DNA of 13,164 nucleotides from Streptomyces katrae (GTDB taxonomy: Bacteria > Actinomycetota > Actinomycetes > Streptomycetales > Streptomycetaceae). Numbering within the stretch: position 1 is the stretch's first letter; each line of letters opens with the position of its first letter. Positions 7,371 to 13,164 of the stretch are shown piece after piece. The stretch is taken from contig NZ_JZWV01000107.1 of the NCBI RefSeq assembly GCF_000966975.1, positions 8-13,171 of the forward strand, in the 5' to 3' direction. A program made the translations under genes and the position numbers. The notes beneath the pieces were generated by a model. That model did no database searches. It saw nothing but the letters and a program-made list of their open reading frames with translations, and had not been told where the DNA came from.

Positions 7371-8458
7371 GACGCTCTCCTCATCTGCAACACCTTCAAC
7401 GCACTCTGTGCCTCGGCCAGTTCGGCCGCCAGCACCTCCACCAGCTCCCCCGCCGGCAGCGCCCGGGCCAGCCGGTGCCCCTGCCCCGCCCACAGCGCCA
7501 TGCCCTGCGGGTCCCCGGCCGCGGCGGCCGCCTTGCGCAGCCCCGAGGTCATGTGGTGGATCTGGGGGTAGCCGGCCGGGGCGTAGGGGCCGTGCTCGCG
7601 CACGAAGCGGTTCACCAGGCCCCGCGCGGGACGGCCGGAGAAGGCCCGGGTGAGCTCGGTGTGCGGGAACATCGGGTCGGTCAGGGCCTTCTTGTGCAGG
7701 GGGTGGGCGCCCGACTCCCGGCAGGCCAGGAAGGCCGTGCCGAGCTGCGCCGCGTCCGCGCCCGCCACGAGCAGCGCCGCGATCTGCGCGCCGCGCATCA
7801 CCCCGCCGGCCGCGATGATCGGCAGGGCCACGGCCTCCCGTACCTGGGTGACCAGGGCGAGCAGGCCGACGGCGGCCGTGCCGTCGGTCTGCGGGTCGTC
7901 GCGGTGGGTGCCCTGGTGGCCGCCGGCCTCGACGCCCTGGACGCAGACGGCGTCGGCGCCGGCCGCCTGGGCGGTACGGGCCTCCTCGGCCGAGGTCACG
8001 GTGACGATCGTGTACGTGCCGACCGCCCGCAGCCGCGCGAGGGCGGCGGGGTCGGGACAGCCGAAGGTGAAGGAGACGACCCGTACCGGGTCCTCCAGCA
8101 GGATGGCGAGCTTGGCGTCGTAGCCGTCGTCGTTGGTGCCGATGATGTCCTCCTCGGCGAGGGAGACCTCGTACCAGCTCGCCTCGCCGGCCAGCTGCCC
8201 GCGGTAGGCCTCGACGGCGGCCGGGTCGACGTGGCCGGTCTGCGGCAGGAAGAGGTTCACACCGAAGGGGCGCCGGGTGAGCCCGCGCGTCTGCTTGATC
8301 TCCTGGTACATGCCGTCGGCGGTCTTGTAGCCGCCGGCCAGGAAACCGAGACCGCCCGCTTCGCACACGGCGGCGACGAGGGGCGGGCCGGAGACCCCGC
8401 CCGCCATGGGAGCCTGCACGATCGGGTAGGGGTGGAGACCGTTCGGTGCGGAGGACAT
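7367..8458 (-). CDS. Nitronate monooxygenase / 2-nitropropane dioxygenase-like FMN enzyme
   Basis: A 363-residue TIM-barrel flavoprotein of the NMO/NPD family. It begins with PIVQAPMAGGVS (12-23), carries the active-site region VEAGGHQGTH with His181, then IIAAGGVMRGAQIAALLVAGADAAQLGTAFL (214-244), the FMN phosphate-binding part. Members oxidise alkyl nitronates such as propionate 3-nitronate, but many relatives are unassigned, so the substrate is uncertain. Two starts are possible, ATG 8458 (MSSAPNG) and ATG 8467 (MQSMSSAPNG); neither has a clear ribosome binding site, and I prefer 8458 from remembered homologues. It lies downstream of the dnaJ hairpin and a run of short repeats, and is translationally coupled to rsmE, an unexplained but recurrent pairing in Streptomyces. 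Confidence 0.9.
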   Translation of the reverse strand: MSSAPNGLHPYPIVQAPMAGGVSGPPLVAAVCEAGGLGFLAGGYKTADGMYQEIKQTRGLTRRPFGVNLFLPQTGHVDPAAVEAYRGQLAGEASWYEVSLAEEDIIGTNDDGYDAKLAILLEDPVRVVSFTFGCPDPAALARLRAVGTYTIVTVTSAEEARTAQAAGADAVCVQGVEAGGHQGTHRDDPQTDGTAAVGLLALVTQVREAVALPIIAAGGVMRGAQIAALLVAGADAAQLGTAFLACRESGAHPLHKKALTDPMFPHTELTRAFSGRPARGLVNRFVREHGPYAPAGYPQIHHMTSGLRKAAAAAGDPQGMALWAGQGHRLARALPAGELVEVLAAELAEAQSALKVLQMRRAS

Positions 8459-8518
8459 GGACTGCATCGTGCCATGTCCGGGTCACGGCGCCGAATCATG
8501 GCATTCGCCTGGCATAGT

Positions 8519-8578
8519 CCGCTTTCCCGACCGCTTTCCCGCCCGCCTTCCCGCCGCTCTCCCGGCCGCCCTCCCCGA
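8519..8578. repeat. Five imperfect tandem copies of a 12-nt CCGCTTTCCCGN unit
   Basis: Units begin at 8519, 8531, 8543, 8554 and 8566: CCGCTTTCCCGA, CCGCTTTCCCGC, CCGCCTTCCCG, CCGCTCTCCCGG, CCGCCCTCCCCGA. The first two differ only at the last base; later copies drift. The array fills the space between the nitronate monooxygenase start and the dnaJ hairpin, so it lies in the leader or promoter region of that gene. No function is known to me. Confidence 0.7.
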
Positions 8579-8592
8579 GTGCCGCAACGGCG

Positions 8593-8628
8593 AGGAGCCC
8601 GGTACGGGGTTCCCCGTACCGGGCTCCT
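8593..8628. terminator. 17-bp perfect hairpin terminator after dnaJ
   Basis: AGGAGCCCGGTACGGGG (8593-8609) and its exact complement (8612-8628) flank a TT centre; sterically the loop would open to GTTC with a 16-bp stem. It begins 21 nt past the dnaJ stop. There is no T-tract, as is common for Streptomyces terminators. Being symmetrical, it could also stop plus-strand transcription. Confidence 0.85.
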
Positions 8629-8649
8629 GAGCGCACTGCCGCCGAGTGA

Positions 8650-9789
8650 TCAGCGGCCGTTGAACGCGTCCTTCAGGCGGCTGAACAGGCCCTGCTGCCC
8701 CGGCGCGAACTGGCCCATGGGCCGCTCCTCGCCGCGCAGCTTGGCGAGCTGGCGCAGCAGCTCCTCCTGCTGGGCGTCCAGCTTGCCGGGGGTGGTCACC
8801 TCGACGTGGACGATCAGGTCGCCGCGGCCGCCGCCGCGCAGGTGCGTGACGCCGCGCCCGTGCAGCGGGATCGCCTGCCCGGACTGGGTGCCGGGGCGGA
8901 CGTCGATCTCCTCCATGCCGTCCAGCGTCTCCAGCGGGCACTTGGTGCCCAGGGCCGCCGCCGTCATGGGGATGGTGACCGTGCAGTGCAGGTCGTCCCC
9001 GCGCCGCTGGAAGGTCGGGTGCGGCAGCTCGTGGATCTCCACGTAGAGGTCGCCGGCGGGGCCGCCGCCGGGGCCGACCTCGCCCTCGCCCGCGAGCTGG
9101 ATCCGGGTGCCGTTCTCGACGCCGGCCGGGATCTTGACCGTGAGGCTGCGGCGGGAGCGGACCCGGCCGTCGCCCGCGCACTCGGGGCACGGGGTCGGGA
9201 CCACGGTGCCGAAGCCCTGGCACTGCGGGCAGGGGCGCGAGGTCATGACCTGGCCCAGGAAGGACCGGGTGACCTGCGAGACCTCACCGCGGCCGCGGCA
9301 CATGTCACAGGTCTGCGCGGAGGTGCCGGGGGCGGCGCCCTCGCCGGAGCAGGTGCCGCAGACCACGGCGGTGTCGACCTGGATGTCCTTGGTCGTGCCG
9401 AAGGCGGCCTCGTCCAGCTCCAGGTCCAGGCGGATCATGGCGTCCTGGCCGCGGCGGGTCCGCGAGCGCGGGCCGCGCTGCGAGGCCTGGCCGAAGAAGG
9501 CGTCCATGATGTCGGAGAAGTTGCCGAAGCCGCCGGCTCCGAAGCCGCCCGCGCCACCGCCGCCGCCCGAGGAGGACAGCGGGTCGCCGCCGAGGTCGTA
9601 GACCTGCTTCTTCTGCGGGTCGGAGAGGACCTCGTAGGCCGCGTTGATCTCCTTGAAGCGCTCCTGCGTCTTCGGGTCCGGGTTCACGTCCGGGTGGAGT
9701 TCACGCGCGAGGCGGCGGAAGGCCTTCTTGATCTCGTCCTGCGATGCGTCGCGGCGCACGCCGAGTACGGCGTAGTAGTCCGTGGCCAC
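8650..9789 (-). CDS. dnaJ: Molecular chaperone DnaJ (hrcA-linked copy)
   Basis: A 379-residue type I DnaJ. The J domain (1-66) has the HPD motif at 32-34. A Gly/Phe-rich linker with GGFGAGGFGNF spans about 74-91. The zinc region has all four CxxCxGxG repeats: Cys144/147, 161/164, 187/190 and 201/204. The C-terminal substrate-binding domains follow. DnaJ stimulates DnaK ATP hydrolysis and delivers unfolded clients. The GTG start at 9789 follows the hrcA TAA directly with no intervening base, so the two are one transcript under HrcA and CIRCE control. Streptomyces usually carry another dnaJ in the dnaK operon; this is the second type, inferred from its place beside hrcA. The hairpin at 8593-8628 ends the unit. 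Confidence 0.97.
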   Translation of the reverse strand: MATDYYAVLGVRRDASQDEIKKAFRRLARELHPDVNPDPKTQERFKEINAAYEVLSDPQKKQVYDLGGDPLSSSGGGGGAGGFGAGGFGNFSDIMDAFFGQASQRGPRSRTRRGQDAMIRLDLELDEAAFGTTKDIQVDTAVVCGTCSGEGAAPGTSAQTCDMCRGRGEVSQVTRSFLGQVMTSRPCPQCQGFGTVVPTPCPECAGDGRVRSRRSLTVKIPAGVENGTRIQLAGEGEVGPGGGPAGDLYVEIHELPHPTFQRRGDDLHCTVTIPMTAAALGTKCPLETLDGMEEIDVRPGTQSGQAIPLHGRGVTHLRGGGRGDLIVHVEVTTPGKLDAQQEELLRQLAKLRGEERPMGQFAPGQQGLFSRLKDAFNGR

Positions 9790-10806
9790 TTACGACTCCG
9801 CCAGGATCTGTCCGACGTAACGTGCCACTGCGCGTACCGCTCCCATCGTTCCGGGGTAGTCCATGCGGGTCGGTCCGACCACGCCGAGTTTGGCGACTGC
9901 TTCGCCGCCCGAACCGTAGCCGACGGACACGACCGACGTGGAGTTGAGTCCCTCGTAGGCGTTCTCGTGCCCGATCCGTACGGCCATCCCCGACTCCCCG
10001 GCCTCGCCCAGCAGCTTCAGGAGCACCACGTGCTCCTCGAGCGCTTCGAGCACCGGCCTGATCGTCAAGGGAAAATCATGTCCGAAGCGAGTGAGGTTGG
10101 CGGTGCCGCCGATCATCAGCCGCTCCTCCGCCTCCTCGGCCAGGGTTTCGAGAAGGGTCGCGAGCACCGCCTTGACGGTGGCCCGGTCGTCGATCTCGAA
10201 GGACTCCGGCAGGTCCTGCACCAGGTTCGGGACGTCGGTGAAACGCCGGCCGACGACCCGGCTGTTGAGCCGGGCCCGCAGGTCGGCGAGGGAGTTCTCG
10301 CCGAACGGGGTCTGGGTGTCGACCATGCGCTGTTCGACCCGCCCGGTGTCGGTGATCAGTACGAGCATCAGCCGGGCCGGGGCCAGCGACAGCAGCTCGA
10401 CGTGCCGGACGGTGGAGCGGGTCAGCGACGGGTACTGGACGACGGCGACCTGGCGGGTGAGCTGCGCGAGCAGCCGTACCGTGCGGCCGACGACGTCGTC
10501 GAGGTCCACGGCCCCGTCGAGGAAGTTCTGGATGGCCCGGCGCTCGGGCGTCGACAGCGGCTTGACCCCGGCCAGCTTGTCGACGAAGAGGCGGTAGCCC
10601 TTGTCGGTGGGGATCCGGCCCGCGCTGGTGTGGGGCTGGGCGATGTAGCCCTCCTCCTCCAGCACCGCCATGTCGTTGCGCACGGTGGCCGGTGAGACGC
10701 CCAGCTTGTGCCGCTCGGTGAGGGCCTTGGAGCCGACGGGCTCCTCCGTCCCGACGTAGTCCTGGACGATGGCGCGCAGCACCTCGAGTCTGCGTTCACT
10801 GAGCAT
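9790..10806 (-). CDS. hrcA: Heat-inducible transcription repressor HrcA
   Basis: A 338-residue protein of normal HrcA length. The N-terminal winged helix (1-75) reads [29 protein letters not shown], then [41 protein letters not shown], which is the family's DNA-binding block. The GAF-like dimerisation and C-terminal parts follow, ending in [25 protein letters not shown]. HrcA represses chaperone genes by binding CIRCE and is itself helped to fold by GroEL. The ATG at 10806 has GGAGGT 7 nt upstream, which settles the start although the frame is open far beyond it. A CIRCE element lies 49 nt upstream, indicating autoregulation. The stop touches the dnaJ start. Confidence 0.98.
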   Translation of the reverse strand: MLSERRLEVLRAIVQDYVGTEEPVGSKALTERHKLGVSPATVRNDMAVLEEEGYIAQPHTSAGRIPTDKGYRLFVDKLAGVKPLSTPERRAIQNFLDGAVDLDDVVGRTVRLLAQLTRQVAVVQYPSLTRSTVRHVELLSLAPARLMLVLITDTGRVEQRMVDTQTPFGENSLADLRARLNSRVVGRRFTDVPNLVQDLPESFEIDDRATVKAVLATLLETLAEEAEERLMIGGTANLTRFGHDFPLTIRPVLEALEEHVVLLKLLGEAGESGMAVRIGHENAYEGLNSTSVVSVGYGSGGEAVAKLGVVGPTRMDYPGTMGAVRAVARYVGQILAES

Positions 10807-10854
10807 CGCGCACACCTCCGGATGCGGGTCGGTCGTCGGTTGGTCCGGGCCGGG

Positions 10855-10881
10855 CTGGCACTCTGACTGTTCGAGTGCCAG
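10855..10881. promoter_or_regulatory. CIRCE operator for HrcA
   Basis: CTGGCACTC (10855-10863), nine spacer bases, and GAGTGCCAG (10873-10881) form a perfect 9-bp inverted repeat. This matches the CIRCE layout TTAGCACTC-N9-GAGTGCTAA in its six core bases and spacer length; the outer three bases are changed symmetrically. Position in the hrcA leader, next to the repressor gene, supports autorepression of hrcA-dnaJ. Confidence 0.93.
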
Positions 10882-10894
10882 GGATCCCCCGGTC

Positions 10895-10925
10895 AGTGTA
10901 CGGCCGGGTAGTACGCCGGGGGCAA
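10895..10925 (-). promoter_or_regulatory. Possible sigma-70-type promoter of hrcA-dnaJ
   Basis: On the minus strand TTGCCC (10925-10920) and TACACT (10900-10895) are separated by 19 nt. Transcription would begin near 10888, placing CIRCE immediately downstream of the start site, the usual arrangement for HrcA repression. The spacing is 1-2 nt long and the -35 is imperfect, so this is tentative. Confidence 0.35.
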
Positions 10926-10941
10926 GGGCGGCCCGCCAGGG

Positions 10942-10954
10942 TAGCGTCGCCGCA
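10942..10954 (+). promoter_or_regulatory. Leaderless-type -10 box of the metallo-hydrolase gene
   Basis: TAGCGT (10942-10947) fits TANNNT and is followed by 6 nt and then the ATG at 10954, while no ribosome binding site precedes that ATG. This is the pattern of actinobacterial leaderless mRNAs that start on the A of ATG. No good -35 is visible. Confidence 0.55.
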
Positions 10955-11685
10955 TGGACATGCGTTGGGAAGAGGCGGGCTGGGAACGGGTGGCCGAGCG
11001 GGTGGGCCGGCGACGGCTCCCGGTGTGGGACTGCACGGTGGGGCTGGTGGTGGGGGACGACTCGATGCTCCTGATCGACCCCGGATCGAGCATCCGGGAG
11101 GGGGCCGGGATCCGCGCCGAGGCGGAGCGGCTGACCGGCCGGCACGTGACCCATATCGCATTCACCCACGGACATTTCGACCATGTGCTGGGCGGGCCCG
11201 CCTTCGCCGGTGCCCGGTTCTACGGCGCGGTGGGGCTGGACCGGCTGCTGGGCACGCCCGGGGGCCGGGAGGAGCTCCGGTACAGCGCGGTGGCCCAGGG
11301 CCTGGCGGAGGAGGAGGCCGCCGAGGCCTGCGACCTGCTCAAGGCGCCGGGGCACCTGGTGTCGGGCGAGTGGACGCTGGAGCTGGGCGGGGTGCAGGTG
11401 CTGCTGGCGAACCTGGGGCCCGCGCACTCCGAGCACGACCTGGCGGTCTTCGTACCGGGCGAGCGGGAGACGGTGTTCTGCGGGGATCTGGTCGAGGAGT
11501 CGGGCGAGCCGCAGGCGGGCTCGGACGCGGTGCCGGGGCAGTGGCCGGCGGCCCTGGACCGGCTGCTGTCGCTGGGCGGGGAGGACGCGCTGTACGTGCC
11601 GGGTCACGGAGCGGTGGTGGACGCGGGCTTCGTGCGTGCGCAACGCGACACACTGGCGGACCGGTTCGGCGTGTCGCGGGCGTGA
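10954..11685 (+). CDS. MBL-fold metallo-hydrolase
   Basis: A 243-residue metallo-beta-lactamase-fold protein. The zinc motif [13 protein letters not shown] gives His72, His74, Asp76 and His77; further metal ligands are likely in [22 protein letters not shown] and YVPGHGAVV, in the order normal for glyoxalase II-like hydrolases. It lacks RNase Z signatures and has no signal peptide, so it is a cytoplasmic hydrolase of unknown substrate. The start at ATG 10954 is favoured over ATG 10960 because of the leaderless-type promoter. The gene is divergent from hrcA, with CIRCE about 73 nt upstream of its start, so influence by HrcA is possible but unproven. DUF3097 follows after 28 nt with its own promoter-like box. 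Confidence 0.9.
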   Translation: MDMRWEEAGWERVAERVGRRRLPVWDCTVGLVVGDDSMLLIDPGSSIREGAGIRAEAERLTGRHVTHIAFTHGHFDHVLGGPAFAGARFYGAVGLDRLLGTPGGREELRYSAVAQGLAEEEAAEACDLLKAPGHLVSGEWTLELGGVQVLLANLGPAHSEHDLAVFVPGERETVFCGDLVEESGEPQAGSDAVPGQWPAALDRLLSLGGEDALYVPGHGAVVDAGFVRAQRDTLADRFGVSRA

Positions 11686-11699
11686 GCGCGGCCGCGCTC
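11684..11699. promoter_or_regulatory. 16-bp perfect palindrome in the DUF3097 promoter region
   Basis: GAGCGCGGCCGCGCTC reads the same on both strands. It covers the last two bases of the metallo-hydrolase stop codon and ends 1 nt before the TAGTGT box of the next gene. It could be an operator overlapping the promoter spacer, or a short hairpin (6-bp stem, GGCC loop). Confidence 0.5.
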
Positions 11700-11700
11700 C

Positions 11701-11714
11701 TAGTGTCGGCCGGA
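11701..11714 (+). promoter_or_regulatory. Leaderless-type -10 box of the DUF3097 gene
   Basis: TAGTGT (11701-11706) is followed by 7 nt and the ATG at 11714; no ribosome binding site is present. The arrangement parallels the box before the preceding gene and suggests a separate transcript starting at the initiation codon. Confidence 0.6.
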
Positions 11715-12523
11715 TGCGTGAGTACTCGCCCGACCTGACCCCGCAGTGGAAGCGCCCCAAGGCCGTGCCGGAGGTGCCGGCCGACCCCGATCTGGTGGTG
11801 GAGGTGGCGGGCACGGACTTCTGCGGCGCGGTGGTGGCGTGCGAGGCGGGCACGGTGACCCTGGAGGACCGGTTCGGCAAGCGCCGGGTGTTCCCGCTGG
11901 AGCCGCGCGGCTTCCTGCTGGACGGCGCGGTGGTGACGCTGACGCGCCCGTCACGGGCTCCCGCCGCGCCGGCCCGTACGGCCTCGGGCTCGATCGCCGT
12001 CCCGGGGGCGCGGGCGCGGGTGGCGCGGGCGGGGCGGATCTACGTGGAGGGGCGGCACGACGCCGAGCTGGTCGAGCGGGTGTGGGGCGACGACCTGCGG
12101 ATCGAGGGCGTGGTGGTGGAGTACCTGGAGGGGGTCGACGACCTCGCGGCGGTGGTGGCGGAGTTCGCCCCGGGGCCCGACGCCCGGCTGGGCGTCCTGG
12201 TCGACCACCTGGTCCCCGGCTCGAAGGAGTCCCGGATCGCGGCGTCGGTGAGCGGGCCGGACGTGCTGGTGGTGGGTCACCCGTACGTGGACGTCTGGCA
12301 GGCGGTGAAGCCGTCGGCGCTGGGCATCGGGGCGTGGCCGGAGGTCCCGCGCGGCCAGGACTGGAAGACGGGCGTCTGCCGGGCCCTGGGCTGGCCGGAG
12401 AACACGGGGGCCGCCTGGCAGCACATCCTGTCCCGGGTGACGTCCTACCGGGACCTGGAGCCGACGCTGCTGGGGCGGGTGGAGGAGCTGATCGACTTCG
12501 TCACGGGTAGTGGTGAGGCCTGA
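11714..12523 (+). CDS. DUF3097 family protein (function unknown, possibly Toprim-like)
   Basis: A 269-residue actinobacterial conserved protein, recognised by [17 protein letters not shown] at the N terminus, [22 protein letters not shown] (50-71), and the long core [37 protein letters not shown] (108-144). A second conserved block is [17 protein letters not shown] (160-176), and the C terminus has [22 protein letters not shown]. No reaction is established. The pairing of VEGRHD (Glu112, Asp116) with [10 protein letters not shown] (Asp164) recalls Toprim domains such as RNase M5, but the usual DxD is D-H-L here; this is my inference. The protein is soluble, without signal peptide. The gene has its own leaderless-type promoter and palindrome, and its 3' end overlaps the convergent Uma2 gene by 23 nt. 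Confidence 0.9.
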   Translation: MREYSPDLTPQWKRPKAVPEVPADPDLVVEVAGTDFCGAVVACEAGTVTLEDRFGKRRVFPLEPRGFLLDGAVVTLTRPSRAPAAPARTASGSIAVPGARARVARAGRIYVEGRHDAELVERVWGDDLRIEGVVVEYLEGVDDLAAVVAEFAPGPDARLGVLVDHLVPGSKESRIAASVSGPDVLVVGHPYVDVWQAVKPSALGIGAWPEVPRGQDWKTGVCRALGWPENTGAAWQHILSRVTSYRDLEPTLLGRVEELIDFVTGSGEA

Positions 12524-13079
12524 CGCCCTGGAACGTGCCGAAGTCACTCGTGTCCAGCTCGATACCGAGCGGTTCCAGCGACACCGACTCGCCGAACTTC
12601 CACAGCCGTTGCGACCGGTAGTCGGCATCGTCTCCCTTGCCGACCGGGCTGGTCAGCAGGACACACTGCCCGACGACGGGGTCGATGATCAGGTAGGCGG
12701 GTACCCGGCCGGCGGCGTAGATCGAGCGCTTGGTCACGTAGTCCCTGTCGACGCTGGTCTTGGAGACGACCTCCACCACCAGCGTGATCAGTTGCGACGG
12801 CAGGAGACGTCCCGACCCCGGGTTCGCCTGACGATCCAGGACCACCAGGTCGGGAACGGGCTCGCTCGCCTCGTCGACGATGTCGACGTCCTGGGTCTGG
12901 AGCCGTACCCACCGCTTGCGCGGGATCTGGTCCTGCACGTCCTCCACGATCAGGTTGTGCACCAGATCGGGACCGGCCATCATCACGATTTCCCCCCGGA
13001 GGAGCTCGGCCTTAACGCCCTCGGGGGGCTCGAACCCCGCGAAGAATTTGGCCATCCCGTACTCGTCCACAGCGGTCAT
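12501..13079 (-). CDS. Uma2-family putative endonuclease (DUF820, PD-(D/E)XK-like)
   Basis: A 192-residue protein with the Uma2 pattern: ELLRGEIVMMAG (25-36, Glu30), His41, PDLVVLD (76-82, Asp77), then LVVEVVSKTSVDRDYVTKRSIYAAGRVPAYLIID with Glu103, Asp111, Lys117 and Tyr121. In this superfamily the Asp, Glu and a Lys displaced onto the following helix form the metal-dependent nuclease site; these residues are present, so activity is plausible though biologically undefined. The start at ATG 13079 is preferred over ATG 13097, because GGAGG lies about 10 nt before it. Uma2 genes are numerous in Streptomyces and often scattered. Its 3' end overlaps DUF3097 tail to tail. CAGCCTAGG repeats lie upstream. 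Confidence 0.88.
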   Translation of the reverse strand: MTAVDEYGMAKFFAGFEPPEGVKAELLRGEIVMMAGPDLVHNLIVEDVQDQIPRKRWVRLQTQDVDIVDEASEPVPDLVVLDRQANPGSGRLLPSQLITLVVEVVSKTSVDRDYVTKRSIYAAGRVPAYLIIDPVVGQCVLLTSPVGKGDDADYRSQRLWKFGESVSLEPLGIELDTSDFGTFQGVRPHHYP

Positions 13080-13117
13080 CTCCGTGGTCCTCCACATCCG
13101 CCGCGTACTGTCGACGG

Positions 13118-13137
13118 CAGCCTAGGAACAGCCTAGG
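13118..13137. repeat. Tandem CAGCCTAGG direct repeats upstream of the Uma2 gene
   Basis: CAGCCTAGG occurs at 13118-13126 and again at 13129-13137, an 11-nt period (one helical turn). Each copy contains the palindrome CCTAGG. On the minus strand each reads TAGGCT, a fair -10 box, about 40-60 nt before the Uma2 start. TTGACC at 13164-13159 looks like a -35 but is 23 nt from the first box, too far for a normal promoter. Confidence 0.55.
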
Positions 13138-13164
13138 TCGTCTCTTTCGGATCTTGCCGGTCAA

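Noticed and set aside
10807..11880. N-terminal extension of the hrcA frame up to 11880
   Set aside because: The frame is merely open; GGAGGT before ATG 10806 and the family's normal N terminus set the start, and the extension is antisense to the metallo-hydrolase.
1..13164. A new defence, secretion or biosynthetic system
   Set aside because: Nearly all genes are conserved housekeeping families in familiar order; only the lone Uma2 gene looks accessory, and one gene does not make a system.

Overview
The window is a very GC-rich chromosomal fragment from an actinomycete, almost certainly Streptomyces or a close relative. The evidence is the strong G/C third-position bias, the housekeeping gene order (hrcA-dnaJ / nitronate monooxygenase-rsmE / HIT-rnz / PfkB kinase / phoH-ybeY-CNNM-CBS protein / cytidine-deaminase-like), the GTG starts, and leaderless-type promoters. 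It is one end of a draft contig: positions 9-27 are the synthetic Tn5 mosaic end of a sequencing library, so the first gene is cut by an assembly artefact, not by biology.

Minus strand, right to left (11 genes from hrcA to the cut cdd-like gene). hrcA (heat-shock repressor) lies behind a CIRCE operator (10855-10881) and abuts dnaJ with no spacer. A perfect 17-bp hairpin (8593-8628) closes that unit. Next come a nitronate monooxygenase and rsmE, overlapping by 4 nt. After a 319-bp gap with a C/G-rich hairpin come a HIT hydrolase and ribonuclease Z, 6 nt apart. A PfkB-family carbohydrate kinase follows, with its reading frame broken near 4333-4351. The last block is phoH, ybeY, a DUF21/CBS (CorC-like) membrane protein and a MmcQ/YjbR protein. 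The final three are chained by 4-nt start/stop overlaps, so they are probably translationally coupled. The fragment ends in a cytidine-deaminase-like gene that appears to lack the catalytic Cys-Ala-Glu.

Plus strand, from 10954. A metallo-beta-lactamase-fold hydrolase gene is divergent from hrcA, and a DUF3097 gene follows. Both have a TANNNT box 6-7 nt before the ATG, as in leaderless promoters. The DUF3097 promoter also carries a perfect 16-bp palindrome. A Uma2-family (PD-(D/E)XK-like) gene converges on DUF3097 from the right, and their 3' ends overlap by 23 nt. It may be an accessory insertion into the conserved neighbourhood.

Functionally this is mostly RNA and protein quality control: HrcA/DnaJ for protein folding, and RsmE, YbeY, RNase Z and PhoH for rRNA and tRNA maturation and methylation. 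I see no CRISPR array, prophage, biosynthetic cluster or RNA gene, and no convincing new multi-gene system. The best leads are the uncharacterised DUF3097 protein with a possible Toprim-like signature and its palindrome-bearing promoter, the degenerate deaminase, the broken kinase and the Uma2 gene with its CCTAGG repeats.
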